Shown one piece after another: positions 33,565 to 42,065 of a DNA stretch of 64,000 nucleotides; within the stretch, counting starts at the first letter, position 1; the number at the start of each line of letters is the position of its first letter. Position numbers and translations under genes: made by a program. The stretch comes from Paraburkholderia dioscoreae. Lineage in GTDB: Bacteria > Pseudomonadota > Gammaproteobacteria > Burkholderiales > Burkholderiaceae. The stretch is from NCBI RefSeq assembly GCF_902459535.1, contig NZ_LR699553.1, positions 3,472,001 to 3,536,000 of the forward strand. The letters are read 5' to 3'. The notes below the pieces were generated by a model. It was not told where the DNA came from and searched no databases. It saw only the letters and a program-made list of their open reading frames with translations.

Positions 33565-34200
33565 ATGTTCACAGGAATCGTCGCGGCCGTGGGCCGCATT
33601 GAATCAGTCAAGCCGCTCGGCGCGAACGGCGACGCGGGCGTGCGCCTGAACGTCGAAGCCGGCGGCCTCGATCTCAGCGACGTGCAGCTCGGCGACAGCA
33701 TCACGATCCAGGGCGCCTGCATGACCGTGGTCGCCAGGACCGACCATTCGTTCGAAGTCGACGTGTCGCGCGAGAGCCTGAACTGCACGGCAGGCCTTGG
33801 GGAGATCGGCGAAGTCAATCTCGAGAAGGCACTGCGCGCGCACGACCGGCTCGGCGGCCATATCGTCTCCGGCCACGTGGATGGCCTCGGCACGGTCACG
33901 CATTTCGCGCCGGTCGGCGAATCGCACGAACTACGCGTGCTGGCGCCGCGCGAGATCGGCCGCTATCTGGCGTACAAAGGCTCTATCACTGTCAACGGCG
34001 TGAGCTTGACCGTCAACTCGGTTAAAGATCGCGACGATGGCTGCGAATTCTCGATCAACCTGATTCCGCACACGGTGGAAGTGACGGCGCTCAAACATCT
34101 GCGTGAAGGCACGCGGGTGAATCTGGAGATTGATCTGATTGCGCGGTACGTGGAGCGGATGCTCAGCACGTCTCAGGATGGCCATAACTCGTTGAAATAA
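33565..34200 (+). CDS. ribE: riboflavin synthase, alpha subunit
   Basis: This enzyme dismutates two 6,7-dimethyl-8-ribityllumazine molecules to riboflavin. The 211-aa product shows the expected internal duplication: a first barrel starting MFTGIVAAVGRIESV with GACMTV, and a second starting GGHIVSGHVDGLG with GVSLTVNSV. AAGGA precedes the ATG. In related genomes ribBA and ribH usually follow; here the next DNA is a repeat-containing accessory patch, so these genes must lie elsewhere. Confidence 0.95.
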   Translation: MFTGIVAAVGRIESVKPLGANGDAGVRLNVEAGGLDLSDVQLGDSITIQGACMTVVARTDHSFEVDVSRESLNCTAGLGEIGEVNLEKALRAHDRLGGHIVSGHVDGLGTVTHFAPVGESHELRVLAPREIGRYLAYKGSITVNGVSLTVNSVKDRDDGCEFSINLIPHTVEVTALKHLREGTRVNLEIDLIARYVERMLSTSQDGHNSLK

Positions 34201-34912
34201 ATCGGTTTTTCGCCAAACGACTGTCTACCGTCGTCTCGTCAAATCCAGCCAGATCTACAGCATTGTGACGGTATACTTGACGGTATACCGTCGTTTTCTG
34301 CGTTAAGTATACCGTCACGCCTCTGGAAAAACGCCTCCCCGAGGCACCCAAAGCGGCTGTCTGCCGCGCCAGCATTAGGATCGGCGGAGATACAGCGGAG
34401 CAGAGAATTCGCGGGTTTCTCACCGGTCTTCCTCGCACGCCGCTCAACATTCGAAAATGTTGCAAGTCGAACGCCACCTCAGCTATCCGTCACCCACCGG
34501 CCGCGCATAACCCATATGGACTACCGAGTCAGTTACAAACACAGCCTGAAGAGCAATCCTGGCGCCGTTCATCTTTCAGGTTCCATCACGGCTCGTAGAC
34601 GGAATTACTGGCAACATCCCGCGCGCACTCCTGCCCGAGTACATCACAGAACACATCCTGAGCCGGTCGCCGACCATGGGGAAAATCTGGAACCTTCGGA
34701 TTCTCTGAACGCGACGAGCCTCCTGCGAACAGGCGGAGTAGTCGCACTGAGAAATGCGCATCGGACTTAAGTCGATCCGAGCCGACCGTGTCAGGCACAG
34801 GTCGCCCAGGTCCGGCCGTTCGCATACGGGCTAAGATAGACACTCGAACGTCGGCTTCGCAGGGCCAACGGTCATTAGCGCAGCGCAGATAATGAGTAAA
34901 GGGAGGCATCGT
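34201..34912. other. gene-poor accessory segment after ribE
   Basis: No intact gene was seen in 712 bases. It carries the TGACGGTATA repeats (34266-34317) and an open frame of 52 codons without a start (34550-34708, reading APFIFQVPSRLVDGITGN... to ...WNLRIL) that looks like the tail of a lost protein. The right end includes the promoter and ribosome binding site of the next gene. Confidence 0.5.
34266..34317. repeat. TGACGGTATA repeats and inverted copy
   Basis: TGACGGTATACTT (34266-34278) is followed directly by the palindrome-containing TGACGGTATACCGTC (34278-34292) and then by the inverted copy AAGTATACCGTCA (34305-34317). The first and last form a 13-bp inverted repeat. There is no T-tract, so it is not a standard terminator. 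Repeats like these often flank integrase attachment sites. Confidence 0.6.
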
Positions 34913-35977
34913 ATGAAAGCACCCACCCGCCGTCAGCGAAATTTGTTGCGCTTAGTGTTATGCACATCCCTCATTGCGCTTTCTCTACCGACGGCGCTTG
35001 CCTGTACTCGCGTGCTTTGGAACAGCAACAAGCTTGCCGTCGTGGTGAGTCGAACGATGGACTGGCCGACAACGACCGATCCGATAATCACTGTATTTCC
35101 TCGGGGCATGGAGCGTGACGGTGGGCGTATCGGGCCTCATGTAGCTGTCGCCGACAATCCGGCACATTGGACGTCAAAGTACGGCAGCCTAGTCACAACT
35201 GTTTATGGCGTTGGCACTGCGGATGGCTTCAACGAGAAGGCCTTCGCAGTTCACATGCTTTATCTGACTGCGACAGATTTCGGCCCGCGCGATGAAACCA
35301 AGCTGGGCGTACAAGCCGGTTTATGGGGGCAATACCTTCTTGACAATGCTGCAACGGTTGATGATGCGTTGCAACTAATGAACGAGATTCAGCCAGTGAT
35401 GGTTGCGGTGGACGGCATGAAGGCGACGGTGCATCTCGCCATCGAGGATGCTACAGGTGACTCAGCCATCCTGGAATACATCGACGGCAAGCTGGTGGTC
35501 CACCATGGTCAACAGTACCGCATCATGACCAATGATCCCACCTACGACCAGCAACTTGCCAATCGCGCTCGGTATGATTTCACCAATGCGACACGCCAGA
35601 CGGTTCTACCGGGCAACGTTGATCCACGAGACCGTTTCGTGAGGGCAGACTACTACCTCCAGATGCTGCCAGAGCCGAAGTCGGAGCGTGCAGCAATGGC
35701 GAGCATCCTCTCCATTGCACGCAACGTGTCGGTTCCGTTCGGTGCGCCAAACAATGAACCTGGGACCCTCTATAACACCGAATATCGCACCGCGATGGAC
35801 CTGACCAACCGATTCTATTTTTTCGAGCTGACGACCACGCCAAATGTTATCTGGATGAACATGGCCAAGCTCAACCTTAACGCAGGAGCACCGGTGCTGA
35901 CCCTCGATCCGGATGACATCAACCTCTCAGGGGATGTTACTGCGAAGCTACGTCCGGCCCAAAAATTGCCGTTCTGA
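34913..35977 (+). CDS. secreted choloylglycine hydrolase/penicillin V acylase family protein
   Basis: The 354-aa Ntn-hydrolase has a signal peptide ending ...SLPTALA, and the next residue, Cys31 (CTRVLW), is the expected N-terminal nucleophile exposed by processing. Other family marks are VSRTMDWPTTTDP (Arg and Asp of the active site), NEKAFAVHMLYL and IMTNDPTYDQQL. Family members cleave linear amides such as bile salts, penicillin V or acyl-homoserine lactones; Gram-negative members often act on the last. The substrate here is unknown. GGGAGG seven bases upstream decides the ATG at 34913 over one at 34892. Confidence 0.88.
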   Translation: MKAPTRRQRNLLRLVLCTSLIALSLPTALACTRVLWNSNKLAVVVSRTMDWPTTTDPIITVFPRGMERDGGRIGPHVAVADNPAHWTSKYGSLVTTVYGVGTADGFNEKAFAVHMLYLTATDFGPRDETKLGVQAGLWGQYLLDNAATVDDALQLMNEIQPVMVAVDGMKATVHLAIEDATGDSAILEYIDGKLVVHHGQQYRIMTNDPTYDQQLANRARYDFTNATRQTVLPGNVDPRDRFVRADYYLQMLPEPKSERAAMASILSIARNVSVPFGAPNNEPGTLYNTEYRTAMDLTNRFYFFELTTTPNVIWMNMAKLNLNAGAPVLTLDPDDINLSGDVTAKLRPAQKLPF

Positions 35978-36346
35978 CGTCGAACCAAGCCCGTTGCCTT
36001 CACCTGAAAGAATCACGCCGTCTATTCCGGCCAGTATCGCTACCATTCCAAAACTTGCGACCATTGCTTGCCCTAAAAACAGGAATAACGCGCTGATGCA
36101 GACTCCGCCCAAAATAACGGAAATTTGCAGAGCCCGTTCTTCTATTCCAAATAACTTGGTGCTTCGCGGAAGAGCCCTTTGTAGAAGTGGTCCTAGTAGC
36201 ATCCAAAGGAGTGACGCCGGAATGTAGCAAGCCACGGCAAAAAAAAACGCGGCTCCTGGTATCGGAGCGCGAATCCAGACAACTGCGATCGCCATCAACC
36301 CCAACGCGACATACCAACAAATCCGCAGCCGATATTTCCTTCCCAT
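35948..36346 (-). CDS. small integral membrane protein (132 aa)
   Basis: The protein has about four hydrophobic segments (ICWYVALGLMAIAVVW, AAFFFAVACYIPASLLWMLL, ISVILGGVCISALFLFL, MVASFGMVAILAGIDG). A strong ribosome binding site GGGAGGATAAAG precedes the ATG. Its 3' end overlaps the 3' end of the choloylglycine-hydrolase gene by 30 bp, tail to tail. No family recognised. Confidence 0.7.
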   Translation of the reverse strand: MGRKYRLRICWYVALGLMAIAVVWIRAPIPGAAFFFAVACYIPASLLWMLLGPLLQRALPRSTKLFGIEERALQISVILGGVCISALFLFLGQAMVASFGMVAILAGIDGVILSGEGNGLGSTSERQFLGRT

Positions 36347-36445
36347 CTTTATCCTCCCGGACTGAAAACATATTGTCAGCGATTCCGCGCCTCTGCTTCA
36401 ATCTCGCCTCCTGGCCGGCGGATGTCAGTTTGTGGGCCGAACCGC

Positions 36446-36979
36446 TTATGCCTCGCTCATGACTGGCCGGCGAGGAATTCTGTAAACGACGGATATGTAC
36501 TTTGGTGTCGCGCGGCTTTCCACAATGACGCCGCCCAACGATTCGGCGATGCGCCGGCTGGCGCGGTTCTCTTCGGCAACCGGATAGGTAAAACTGGCAC
36601 AGCCAATGGTTCGCGTTGCCCAGTGTGCAACCAGAGTTACGGCCTCGCGACCAAAACCATTTCGATGATGATCTTCGCGAATCCAGATGCCGAGTTCCGG
36701 GCTCTCGGTGCGTACGCGGTGAAGGCCGGTCAACCCAAGGAAACTCCCGTCAGCGCGTTGCCGGATTGCGAATACATAGTCCGATCCGTCGTCTATCGCC
36801 GGTATCCAGGACCGCCAAACACCATCGAAGTCATGCCGGGATGCCGGCGGCTCCCACGCCATGTAACGGGTGAGCGAAGGAGTTATGCATGAGAACGTGG
36901 CATCCGCGTCGTTGGCCGAGAACGGTTTGATCAAGAGCCGGGTTGATTCAATCTGGATTTCTGTCGGTTGCAGCAGCAT
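36446..36979 (-). CDS. GNAT family N-acetyltransferase (RimJ/RimL type)
   Basis: The 177-aa product has the RimJ/RimL-type start (IESTRLLIKPFSANDADATF), the strand LGIWIREDHHRNGFGREAV that holds the acetyl-CoA pyrophosphate loop (HRNGFG), and the late NRASRRIAESLGGV motif. It would acetylate an amine on a protein or small molecule. The acceptor is unknown. It stands alone on the minus strand in an accessory region. Confidence 0.85.
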   Translation of the reverse strand: MLLQPTEIQIESTRLLIKPFSANDADATFSCITPSLTRYMAWEPPASRHDFDGVWRSWIPAIDDGSDYVFAIRQRADGSFLGLTGLHRVRTESPELGIWIREDHHRNGFGREAVTLVAHWATRTIGCASFTYPVAEENRASRRIAESLGGVIVESRATPKYISVVYRIPRRPVMSEA

Positions 36980-37096
36980 CTCAGGTTTTCCGTCGAAGGT
37001 TGTTTACGCTCACCAATTGTCGACGAATCAGAAACGTGTGTCGAACGTCTCTTCATGGCCCGCGCTGGGTCACACGACCGAGGACGACGGTCGCTC

Positions 37097-37396
37097 TCAC
37101 TTTAAGCACCCGGCTTGCCTTTCATACATAGCTCGCGAATAGGGAAGGAGATCGTCGTCGTAACGGGCGCTGTATTTTCCGTAGCCGACGAACTCGTAGT
37201 GAATGTTCATCGCCTGAATATGTGACGATGCCCAGAACGTCCATACCCATTGGCTGCCTGCCTCGTTGACGCTCCGAGCAGCGTCTCCGTCCGGCCCATG
37301 CGGGATGCATGCGGGAAGAGAGTTGCCGCGCCCATCCGGGCAATACCAAACTTCATGAAGGTAACAGTCGCGCGGGAAAAAGGACCACGTGCCCAC
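37097..37396 (-). CDS. hypothetical protein (99 aa), next to an IS insertion
   Basis: From a GTG the frame reads VGTWSFFPRDCYLHEVWYCP and ends YSRAMYERQAGCLK, an aromatic-rich, soluble-looking protein with no family I know. An in-frame stop lies shortly upstream, so the ORF is not obviously truncated there. The IS2-like element sits 75 bp before its start and may have removed its promoter. Confidence 0.4.
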   Translation of the reverse strand: MGTWSFFPRDCYLHEVWYCPDGRGNSLPACIPHGPDGDAARSVNEAGSQWVWTFWASSHIQAMNIHYEFVGYGKYSARYDDDLLPYSRAMYERQAGCLK

Positions 37397-37465
37397 GGCT
37401 TCGACTCGGACTTATGGCGAAATCGTGATGTTCAGGCGCTAATCAAACGCAAGTTTGATATTTAC

Positions 37466-37470
37466 CATTC
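37466..37470. repeat. target-site duplication, left
   Basis: CATTC borders the IS on the left and is repeated at 38807-38811. Confidence 0.85.
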
Positions 37471-37533
37471 TGGGGCGGCCCCCGTGAAAACCGGACACGA
37501 GGAACGCTTAAACTTTGAGGTAGTCTTACGCCT

Positions 37534-37929
37534 ATGTTTAAGCCCAGCTCTAACGTGGAACCCATTGAAGTTTTGACCCAGCCCGAACAGCGCCGCAGGC
37601 GCTCTGTCGAGGAAAAGCTTGCGATAGTGCGCGAGACCTTCGAGCCCGGCGCAACCGTTTCCGGAGTTGCCCGTCGTCATCAAGTGAATGCAAACCAGGT
37701 GTTCGCCTGGCGCAAGCTCTATCAGGACGGAAGCCTGTCAGCGGTCAGTGCCGGCGAGCATGTGGTACCGGCATCGGACCTGGCCGAAGCGATGAAACAG
37801 ATTCGTGAACTCCAGCGATTGCTGGGCAAGAAGACGATGGAAGTGGAAATCCTCCGCGAAGCAGTGGAGTACGGCCGGGCAAAAAAATTGATTGCGCGCT
37901 CACCATTGCTGCCAGGGGACGACCGATGA
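37534..37929 (+). CDS. IS2-like OrfA (transposase N-terminal part)
   Basis: The 131-aa protein has the helix-turn-helix SGVARRHQVNANQVFAWRKL, which binds the terminal repeats, and a leucine-zipper-like segment (IRELQRLLGKKTMEVEILRE). It closely resembles IS2 InsC, with VVPASDLAEAMKQIRELQ. A run of seven A at 37881-37887 lies in frame near its end and is a likely -1 frameshift site that would fuse it to OrfB. Alone, OrfA represses transposition in IS2. Confidence 0.92.
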   Translation: MFKPSSNVEPIEVLTQPEQRRRRSVEEKLAIVRETFEPGATVSGVARRHQVNANQVFAWRKLYQDGSLSAVSAGEHVVPASDLAEAMKQIRELQRLLGKKTMEVEILREAVEYGRAKKLIARSPLLPGDDR

Positions 37930-38768
37930 AGACGGTCTGTAATGTCCTGGGTGTGTCGCGCTCTAATCTCGCAGTGAAAATAAAGCGCGACGCCGAATGG
38001 GTCGACAAGCGCAAGACACCCGCCCGTGACGACATGCCGCTCGTTGCCGAGCTCCAGGAGTTGGTTGCTGATTTGCCTACTTACGGCTACCGGCGCGCCT
38101 GGGCTCTCCTACGCCGAAACCGGGAGGCACAGGGACAGCCTCGGGTTAATGCAAAACGGGTTTATCGGGTCATGCATACCCACGGCCTGCTGCTTGAGCG
38201 CCGCCCTCGACATCCCGAATCCAGGCGCCGGCACGATGGAAGGGTCGCGGTGGACCAGAGCAATGCGCGCTGGTGCTCGGACGGCTTCGAATTCCGCTGT
38301 GATGACGGCTCGCCGCTGCGCGTCATCTTTGCACTGGACTGCTGTGACCGGGAAGCCATGAGCTGGGCTGCGACCACTGGAGGCTATACCGGAGACATGG
38401 TGCGTGATGTCATGCTTCAAGCTGTAGAAAACCGTTTCGATGGTGCGTTAAAGGCCGACAACGAAATCGAATGGCTCAGCGACAACGGTTCCTGCTACAT
38501 TGCCGAGGAGACGCTGACGTTCTCGAAAAAAGTGGGCCTGAAACCCATCACGACGCCGGTCAGAAGTCCGCAGAGCAACGGAATGGCCGAGAGCTTCGTC
38601 AAAACGATGAAGAGAGACTACGTCTCGTGGATGCCCAAGCCGGACGCGAGAACGGCGTTGCACAACCTGGCCATCGCGTTTGACCACTACAACGAGTCGC
38701 ATCCGCACAGCGCCCTGAAATACTGCTCACCACGCGAGTTTCGCCAGCGAGCAGATTCACCAACCTAA
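37926..38768 (+). CDS. IS2-like OrfB (DDE transposase)
   Basis: The 280-aa protein carries the rve integrase core with the catalytic triad: Asp in RWCSDGFEF, Asp in WLSDNGSCY and Glu in NGMAESFVKT, plus the HTH_21 motif YGYRRAWALLRR. Its ATG overlaps the orfA stop (ATGA). Its frame is open upstream to the A7 run, so an OrfAB fusion by -1 frameshifting is possible, as in IS2. Confidence 0.93.
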   Translation: MKTVCNVLGVSRSNLAVKIKRDAEWVDKRKTPARDDMPLVAELQELVADLPTYGYRRAWALLRRNREAQGQPRVNAKRVYRVMHTHGLLLERRPRHPESRRRHDGRVAVDQSNARWCSDGFEFRCDDGSPLRVIFALDCCDREAMSWAATTGGYTGDMVRDVMLQAVENRFDGALKADNEIEWLSDNGSCYIAEETLTFSKKVGLKPITTPVRSPQSNGMAESFVKTMKRDYVSWMPKPDARTALHNLAIAFDHYNESHPHSALKYCSPREFRQRADSPT

Positions 38769-38806
38769 GCGTGACCGCATGTCCGGTCATGCAGGGGCAA
38801 GTCCAC

Positions 38807-38811
38807 ATTCC
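38807..38811. repeat. target-site duplication, right
   Basis: CATTC matches 37466-37470 exactly. Confidence 0.85.
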
Positions 38812-39347
38812 AACGGGTACGTTCGCCAGCTCGTTGTGGAGTTGGAACTCTCCCATCTGATGCATCCACCTAAACGGCGAACCGAAACACGTCTTACAGT
38901 CAACGATGAGCTACTTGCGTGGGTAGCCAGTCACCCCGGCAGCACGGCATGGACGGCGACCACTGGAATAACGCACGCCTGCGCGCAGTAATCCACAAGC
39001 GCGTGGGGGTGGAGTATTCCAGAGGCTATATCCGGGAGATCGCCATACATACCGGCGTGGGCGACCTGATTACCAGGCGGCGAAACTGAATCACTTGCAC
39101 CATTCAAGGCGGCATGCGGAAACGATACCCGACACGTTGTGCAGACAGCAAGGGAACCGCTTGCAGTATTCGCCTGATCTGTCTGGCGACCCGCCTTTAA
39201 GCCCCCGACGGCACCCTAAGGGGATGGAGCAGACCGTTCCGTTTGGCGTACCAAGCGCCGCTGGATGGCCGGCCAGAGCCAGTGGACTACCGGACGTCCG
39301 AAAGTAGGCACCGCACTGCGACAGACACAAGGCTAATATTCATCACC
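38812..39347. other. debris region right of the IS
   Basis: No intact gene was seen. Two out-of-frame pieces, TVNDELLAWVASHPGST (about 38900-38945) and ARLRAVIHKRVGVEYSRGYI followed by IREIAIHTG (about 38965-39060), look like the two halves of one winged-helix or transposase-type protein broken by a frameshift. The rest is unremarkable. Confidence 0.4.
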
Positions 39348-39986
39348 CTACTTGTTCGGCTGCGGTGTCAGGCGCAGATACGGACGCAGCGCCTTATAGC
39401 CCTTCGGGAATTTCTGCTTGATGATTTCCTCGTCCTTCAGCGACGGAACGATCACCACGTCATCACCCTGCTTCCAGTTGCCCGGTGTTGCAACCGAGTG
39501 ACTGTCGGTCAGTTGCAGCGAATCGATCACACGCAGCACTTCGTCGAAGTTACGGCCCGTGCTAGCCGGATAGGTGATGATGAGACGCACCTTCTTCTTC
39601 GGGTCGATCACGAACAGCGAGCGCACGGTCAGCGTTTCGTTCGCGTTCGGGTGGATCATGTCGTACAGCTCGGAAACCTTGCGGTCGCCGTCCGCGAGAA
39701 TCGGGAAGCCGACATTGGCCGCTTGAGTCTCGTTAATGTCTTTAATCCACTCCTTGTGCGACTCGGCGCTGTCGACCGACAGCGCGATGGTCTTCACGTT
39801 GCGCTTCTCGAATTCGTCGGCGAGCTTCGCGGTCAGCCCGAGTTCGGTCGTGCAAACCGGCGTGAAGTCAGCGGGATGCGAAAACAGCACACCCCAGCTA
39901 TCGCCCAGCCACTCATGGAATTTGATCGGGCCGACACTCGACTGTTGCTCGAAATCCGGTGCGATATCGCCAAGACGTAGACTCAT
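39348..39986 (-). CDS. 1-Cys peroxiredoxin (Prx6 type)
   Basis: The 212-aa enzyme reduces peroxides with the peroxidatic Cys45 in SHPADFTPVCTTELG. No other cysteine is present, so it is a 1-Cys peroxiredoxin. The long C-terminal domain (VVIVPSLKDEEIIKQKFPKG...) is typical of the Prx6 class. The ATG at 39986 has AAAGGAGAGCATC before it and gives the family start MSLRLGDIAPDF. It is monocistronic, facing away from the porin by order but on the same strand. Confidence 0.93.
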   Translation of the reverse strand: MSLRLGDIAPDFEQQSSVGPIKFHEWLGDSWGVLFSHPADFTPVCTTELGLTAKLADEFEKRNVKTIALSVDSAESHKEWIKDINETQAANVGFPILADGDRKVSELYDMIHPNANETLTVRSLFVIDPKKKVRLIITYPASTGRNFDEVLRVIDSLQLTDSHSVATPGNWKQGDDVVIVPSLKDEEIIKQKFPKGYKALRPYLRLTPQPNK

Positions 39987-40079
39987 GATGCTCTCCTTTA
40001 GAACTTGATAGATGACTGACACGCAGACCCTGCCACTCCGTGCAAAGCCGCCGTCGAATAAACCGGCCCTAAAGCCGAC

Positions 40080-41162
40080 TCAGAAAAACTGATGCACGCC
40101 CACGCGTAACGCCGTCTGGTTGGGACTGTTCGACGGCGAAAGCAGCGGAATCGCCGCATTGCCGGAACCTTGCGCGTGCTGATAAACGGCCTGCGCGTAG
40201 ACAATCGTGCGCTTCGACAGCGAGTAGACGTCGCCCACGCCGACTTCCGTGTAGCGCGTGCCCGTCAGCCACGACGCGTATCCGCCGAACGTCACCATAT
40301 TGGCCACGCTCGTATGCACATCCGCGCCAAGCTCGACGGTTCTCATGCGGCCCGAACCATAGTCGCTGCTCAGATTGACTTGCGTAAGCACGCCGTGCAG
40401 TGCCAGATTCCGGTTGACCGACCATGTCGCCGAAAGACCGCCAATGTCCTGCTTCTTCGCGAGAAAGACGCTGCCCTTCGCGAGCGACTGACCGAGAAAG
40501 CTCGTATATCCCAGTTGCGAACCCACGTCGATCGAGTGGTTGCGCCAGCTGCTATAAACCGCAGATGCACGCAACGGCCCGTTCGTGTAGATCACGTCGG
40601 CACTGACGACACGCCCCGGCTGCGTCGACGTATCGTCGAAGCCGTAGAGCACGGCTGCCTTGAGACCATGAAAATCCGCCGTCGCGTACTTGACCGAGTT
40701 GTTGATCGAGTCGCCGCGAATGCCGAGGTTGTCCAGGTTGGCGGGGTGGAACAGATAGAACGTGTACTGCACGCTGCCGTCCGAATCCAGACGCAGCGTT
40801 TCCGTTGTGAGATCCAGTTGACGACCGAGCGTCAGCGCGCCGTAACGATTGCTCGACAGGCCGACCCACGCGAAATGGCTGAACGCCTCACCCGCAATCG
40901 TGCCGGCACCCGTGCTCGACAGAAAACCGTTCTGCAGGGCGAAAATCGCCTTGAACTGGCCGCCCAGGTCTTCCGATCCGCGAATGCCGTAGAAGTCAGG
41001 CACCGCCACGGGGCCAACGGAGGCGGTGCCGTGCCCCTTGATGTTGCTCGTATAGGTGACGCCTTCGTCGATACTGCCATATAGCGTCACGCTGCTTTGC
41101 GCGTGTGCCGCCACCGTGAACACAGCAATCACGGCCCCAAACAGACTATTTAATTTTTTCAT
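40080..41162 (-). CDS. Gram-negative porin, second copy
   Basis: The 360-aa porin has a 21-residue signal peptide (MKKLNSLFGAVIAVFTVAAHA) and the mature start QSSVTLYGSIDEGVTYTSN, and ends in phenylalanine (GVHQFF). It is related to, but clearly diverged from, the porin at 4291-5436. Its position beside the ABC importer and monooxygenase cluster suggests that it could admit the same substrate through the outer membrane, which is inference from neighbourhood. Confidence 0.93.
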   Translation of the reverse strand: MKKLNSLFGAVIAVFTVAAHAQSSVTLYGSIDEGVTYTSNIKGHGTASVGPVAVPDFYGIRGSEDLGGQFKAIFALQNGFLSSTGAGTIAGEAFSHFAWVGLSSNRYGALTLGRQLDLTTETLRLDSDGSVQYTFYLFHPANLDNLGIRGDSINNSVKYATADFHGLKAAVLYGFDDTSTQPGRVVSADVIYTNGPLRASAVYSSWRNHSIDVGSQLGYTSFLGQSLAKGSVFLAKKQDIGGLSATWSVNRNLALHGVLTQVNLSSDYGSGRMRTVELGADVHTSVANMVTFGGYASWLTGTRYTEVGVGDVYSLSKRTIVYAQAVYQHAQGSGNAAIPLLSPSNSPNQTALRVGVHQFF

Positions 41163-41273
41163 AGTTAGTATACCTGATTATATGACCAAAATTTCAACCG
41201 TTCCAGACACTGCAGTGTGTGAAGAAAACATGGAACTGACCACCTCGCGTCCACGAGGCGGCGGTGAGCACTT

Positions 41274-42065
41274 CTACGCTGTCAACCGCCCTTTCCGGTA
41301 AGCCGTCAGCAGACGCGCGCGGCCGGAAGGTTGAGCGGGGTTATCGGAAGTCACCACCGTGCCGTGATGCAGCACCACGGCGCGGTGCGCTTCGGTCAAT
41401 ACGAGGTCGAGATCGTGCTCGATCCATACGACAGACCGTTTTGCGTCCTGGCACGCAATGCGCACCAGTTCGCCGATCAACGGCCTCTCATCGTGGCTGA
41501 GCCCGGAGGCGGGCTCGTCCAGCAACAGGACGTCCGGATCGCGCAACAACGCGCGCGCCAGATCGACGCGACGCAGCACGCCAAGTGGAAGCTCGCCGCA
41601 GTACACATCGCGCAGTTCGGCGAGACCGCATAGCTCGGCCATCGCATACGCTCGCTCGCGGGCCTCGCGCTCCTCGCGACGCGCGCGCCACGGCCGCGCG
41701 AGGCTGCCCAGTGCGCCGAGCGAAAACCGCGTCGTCCAGCCGAGCAGAATGTTGTCGAGCACTGTGCGCTCACGCAGGAGCTTGAGTCCCTGAAACGTAC
41801 GCCCAATACCGAGTCTCGCGACACGATGCGGCGCGAGGCCGTCGATACGCGTGTCGTGCAGCCGTATCTCGCTGCCTGCCGCCGGACGGTAGACACCCGT
41901 GATGCAGTTGAGCAGCGCGGACTTGCCCGCGCCGTTCGGGCCGATCAGCGCAAGCACTTCCCCGGCCTGCAGGCACAATTCGACGTCGCGCAGCACCTGA
42001 AGCCCGCCGAACGAGAGATTCACGCGCTGGAGGCTCAATACAATCGACGGATCAGACCGTTGCAT
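41274..42065 (-). CDS. branched-chain-type ABC transporter ATPase (LivG-like)
   Basis: The 263-aa ATPase has Walker A GPNGAGKS (42-49), Walker B DVLLLDEPASGLSHDE and the switch histidine in WIEHDLDLV. The signature, normally LSYGQQR in LivG, reads LPLGVLRRVDLARALL, an unusual form that keeps only the glycine and arginine context. The start at 42065 overlaps the end of the next ATPase gene by 14 bp. It is the last gene of the ten-gene unit that begins at 50572. Energises import together with the LivF-like partner. Confidence 0.88.
   Translation of the reverse strand: MQRSDPSIVLSLQRVNLSFGGLQVLRDVELCLQAGEVLALIGPNGAGKSALLNCITGVYRPAAGSEIRLHDTRIDGLAPHRVARLGIGRTFQGLKLLRERTVLDNILLGWTTRFSLGALGSLARPWRARREEREARERAYAMAELCGLAELRDVYCGELPLGVLRRVDLARALLRDPDVLLLDEPASGLSHDERPLIGELVRIACQDAKRSVVWIEHDLDLVLTEAHRAVVLHHGTVVTSDNPAQPSGRARLLTAYRKGRLTA

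Larger units (their letters stand above)
37471..38806 (+). mobile_element. IS3-family (IS2-subgroup) insertion sequence, intact
   Basis: The 1,336-bp element starts TGGGGCGGCCCCC and ends in a related inverted sequence (reverse complement TGGACTTGCCCCTGC); both ends share ACCGGACA about 20 bp in. It is flanked by a 5-bp duplication, the IS2-group size. It encodes OrfA and OrfB with all DDE residues. Perfect duplication and intact frames indicate a recent, probably active copy. Confidence 0.93.

Noticed and set aside
34266..34317. Inverted repeat after ribE as an intrinsic terminator
   Set aside because: Loop sequence contains its own palindrome and no T-run follows either arm.
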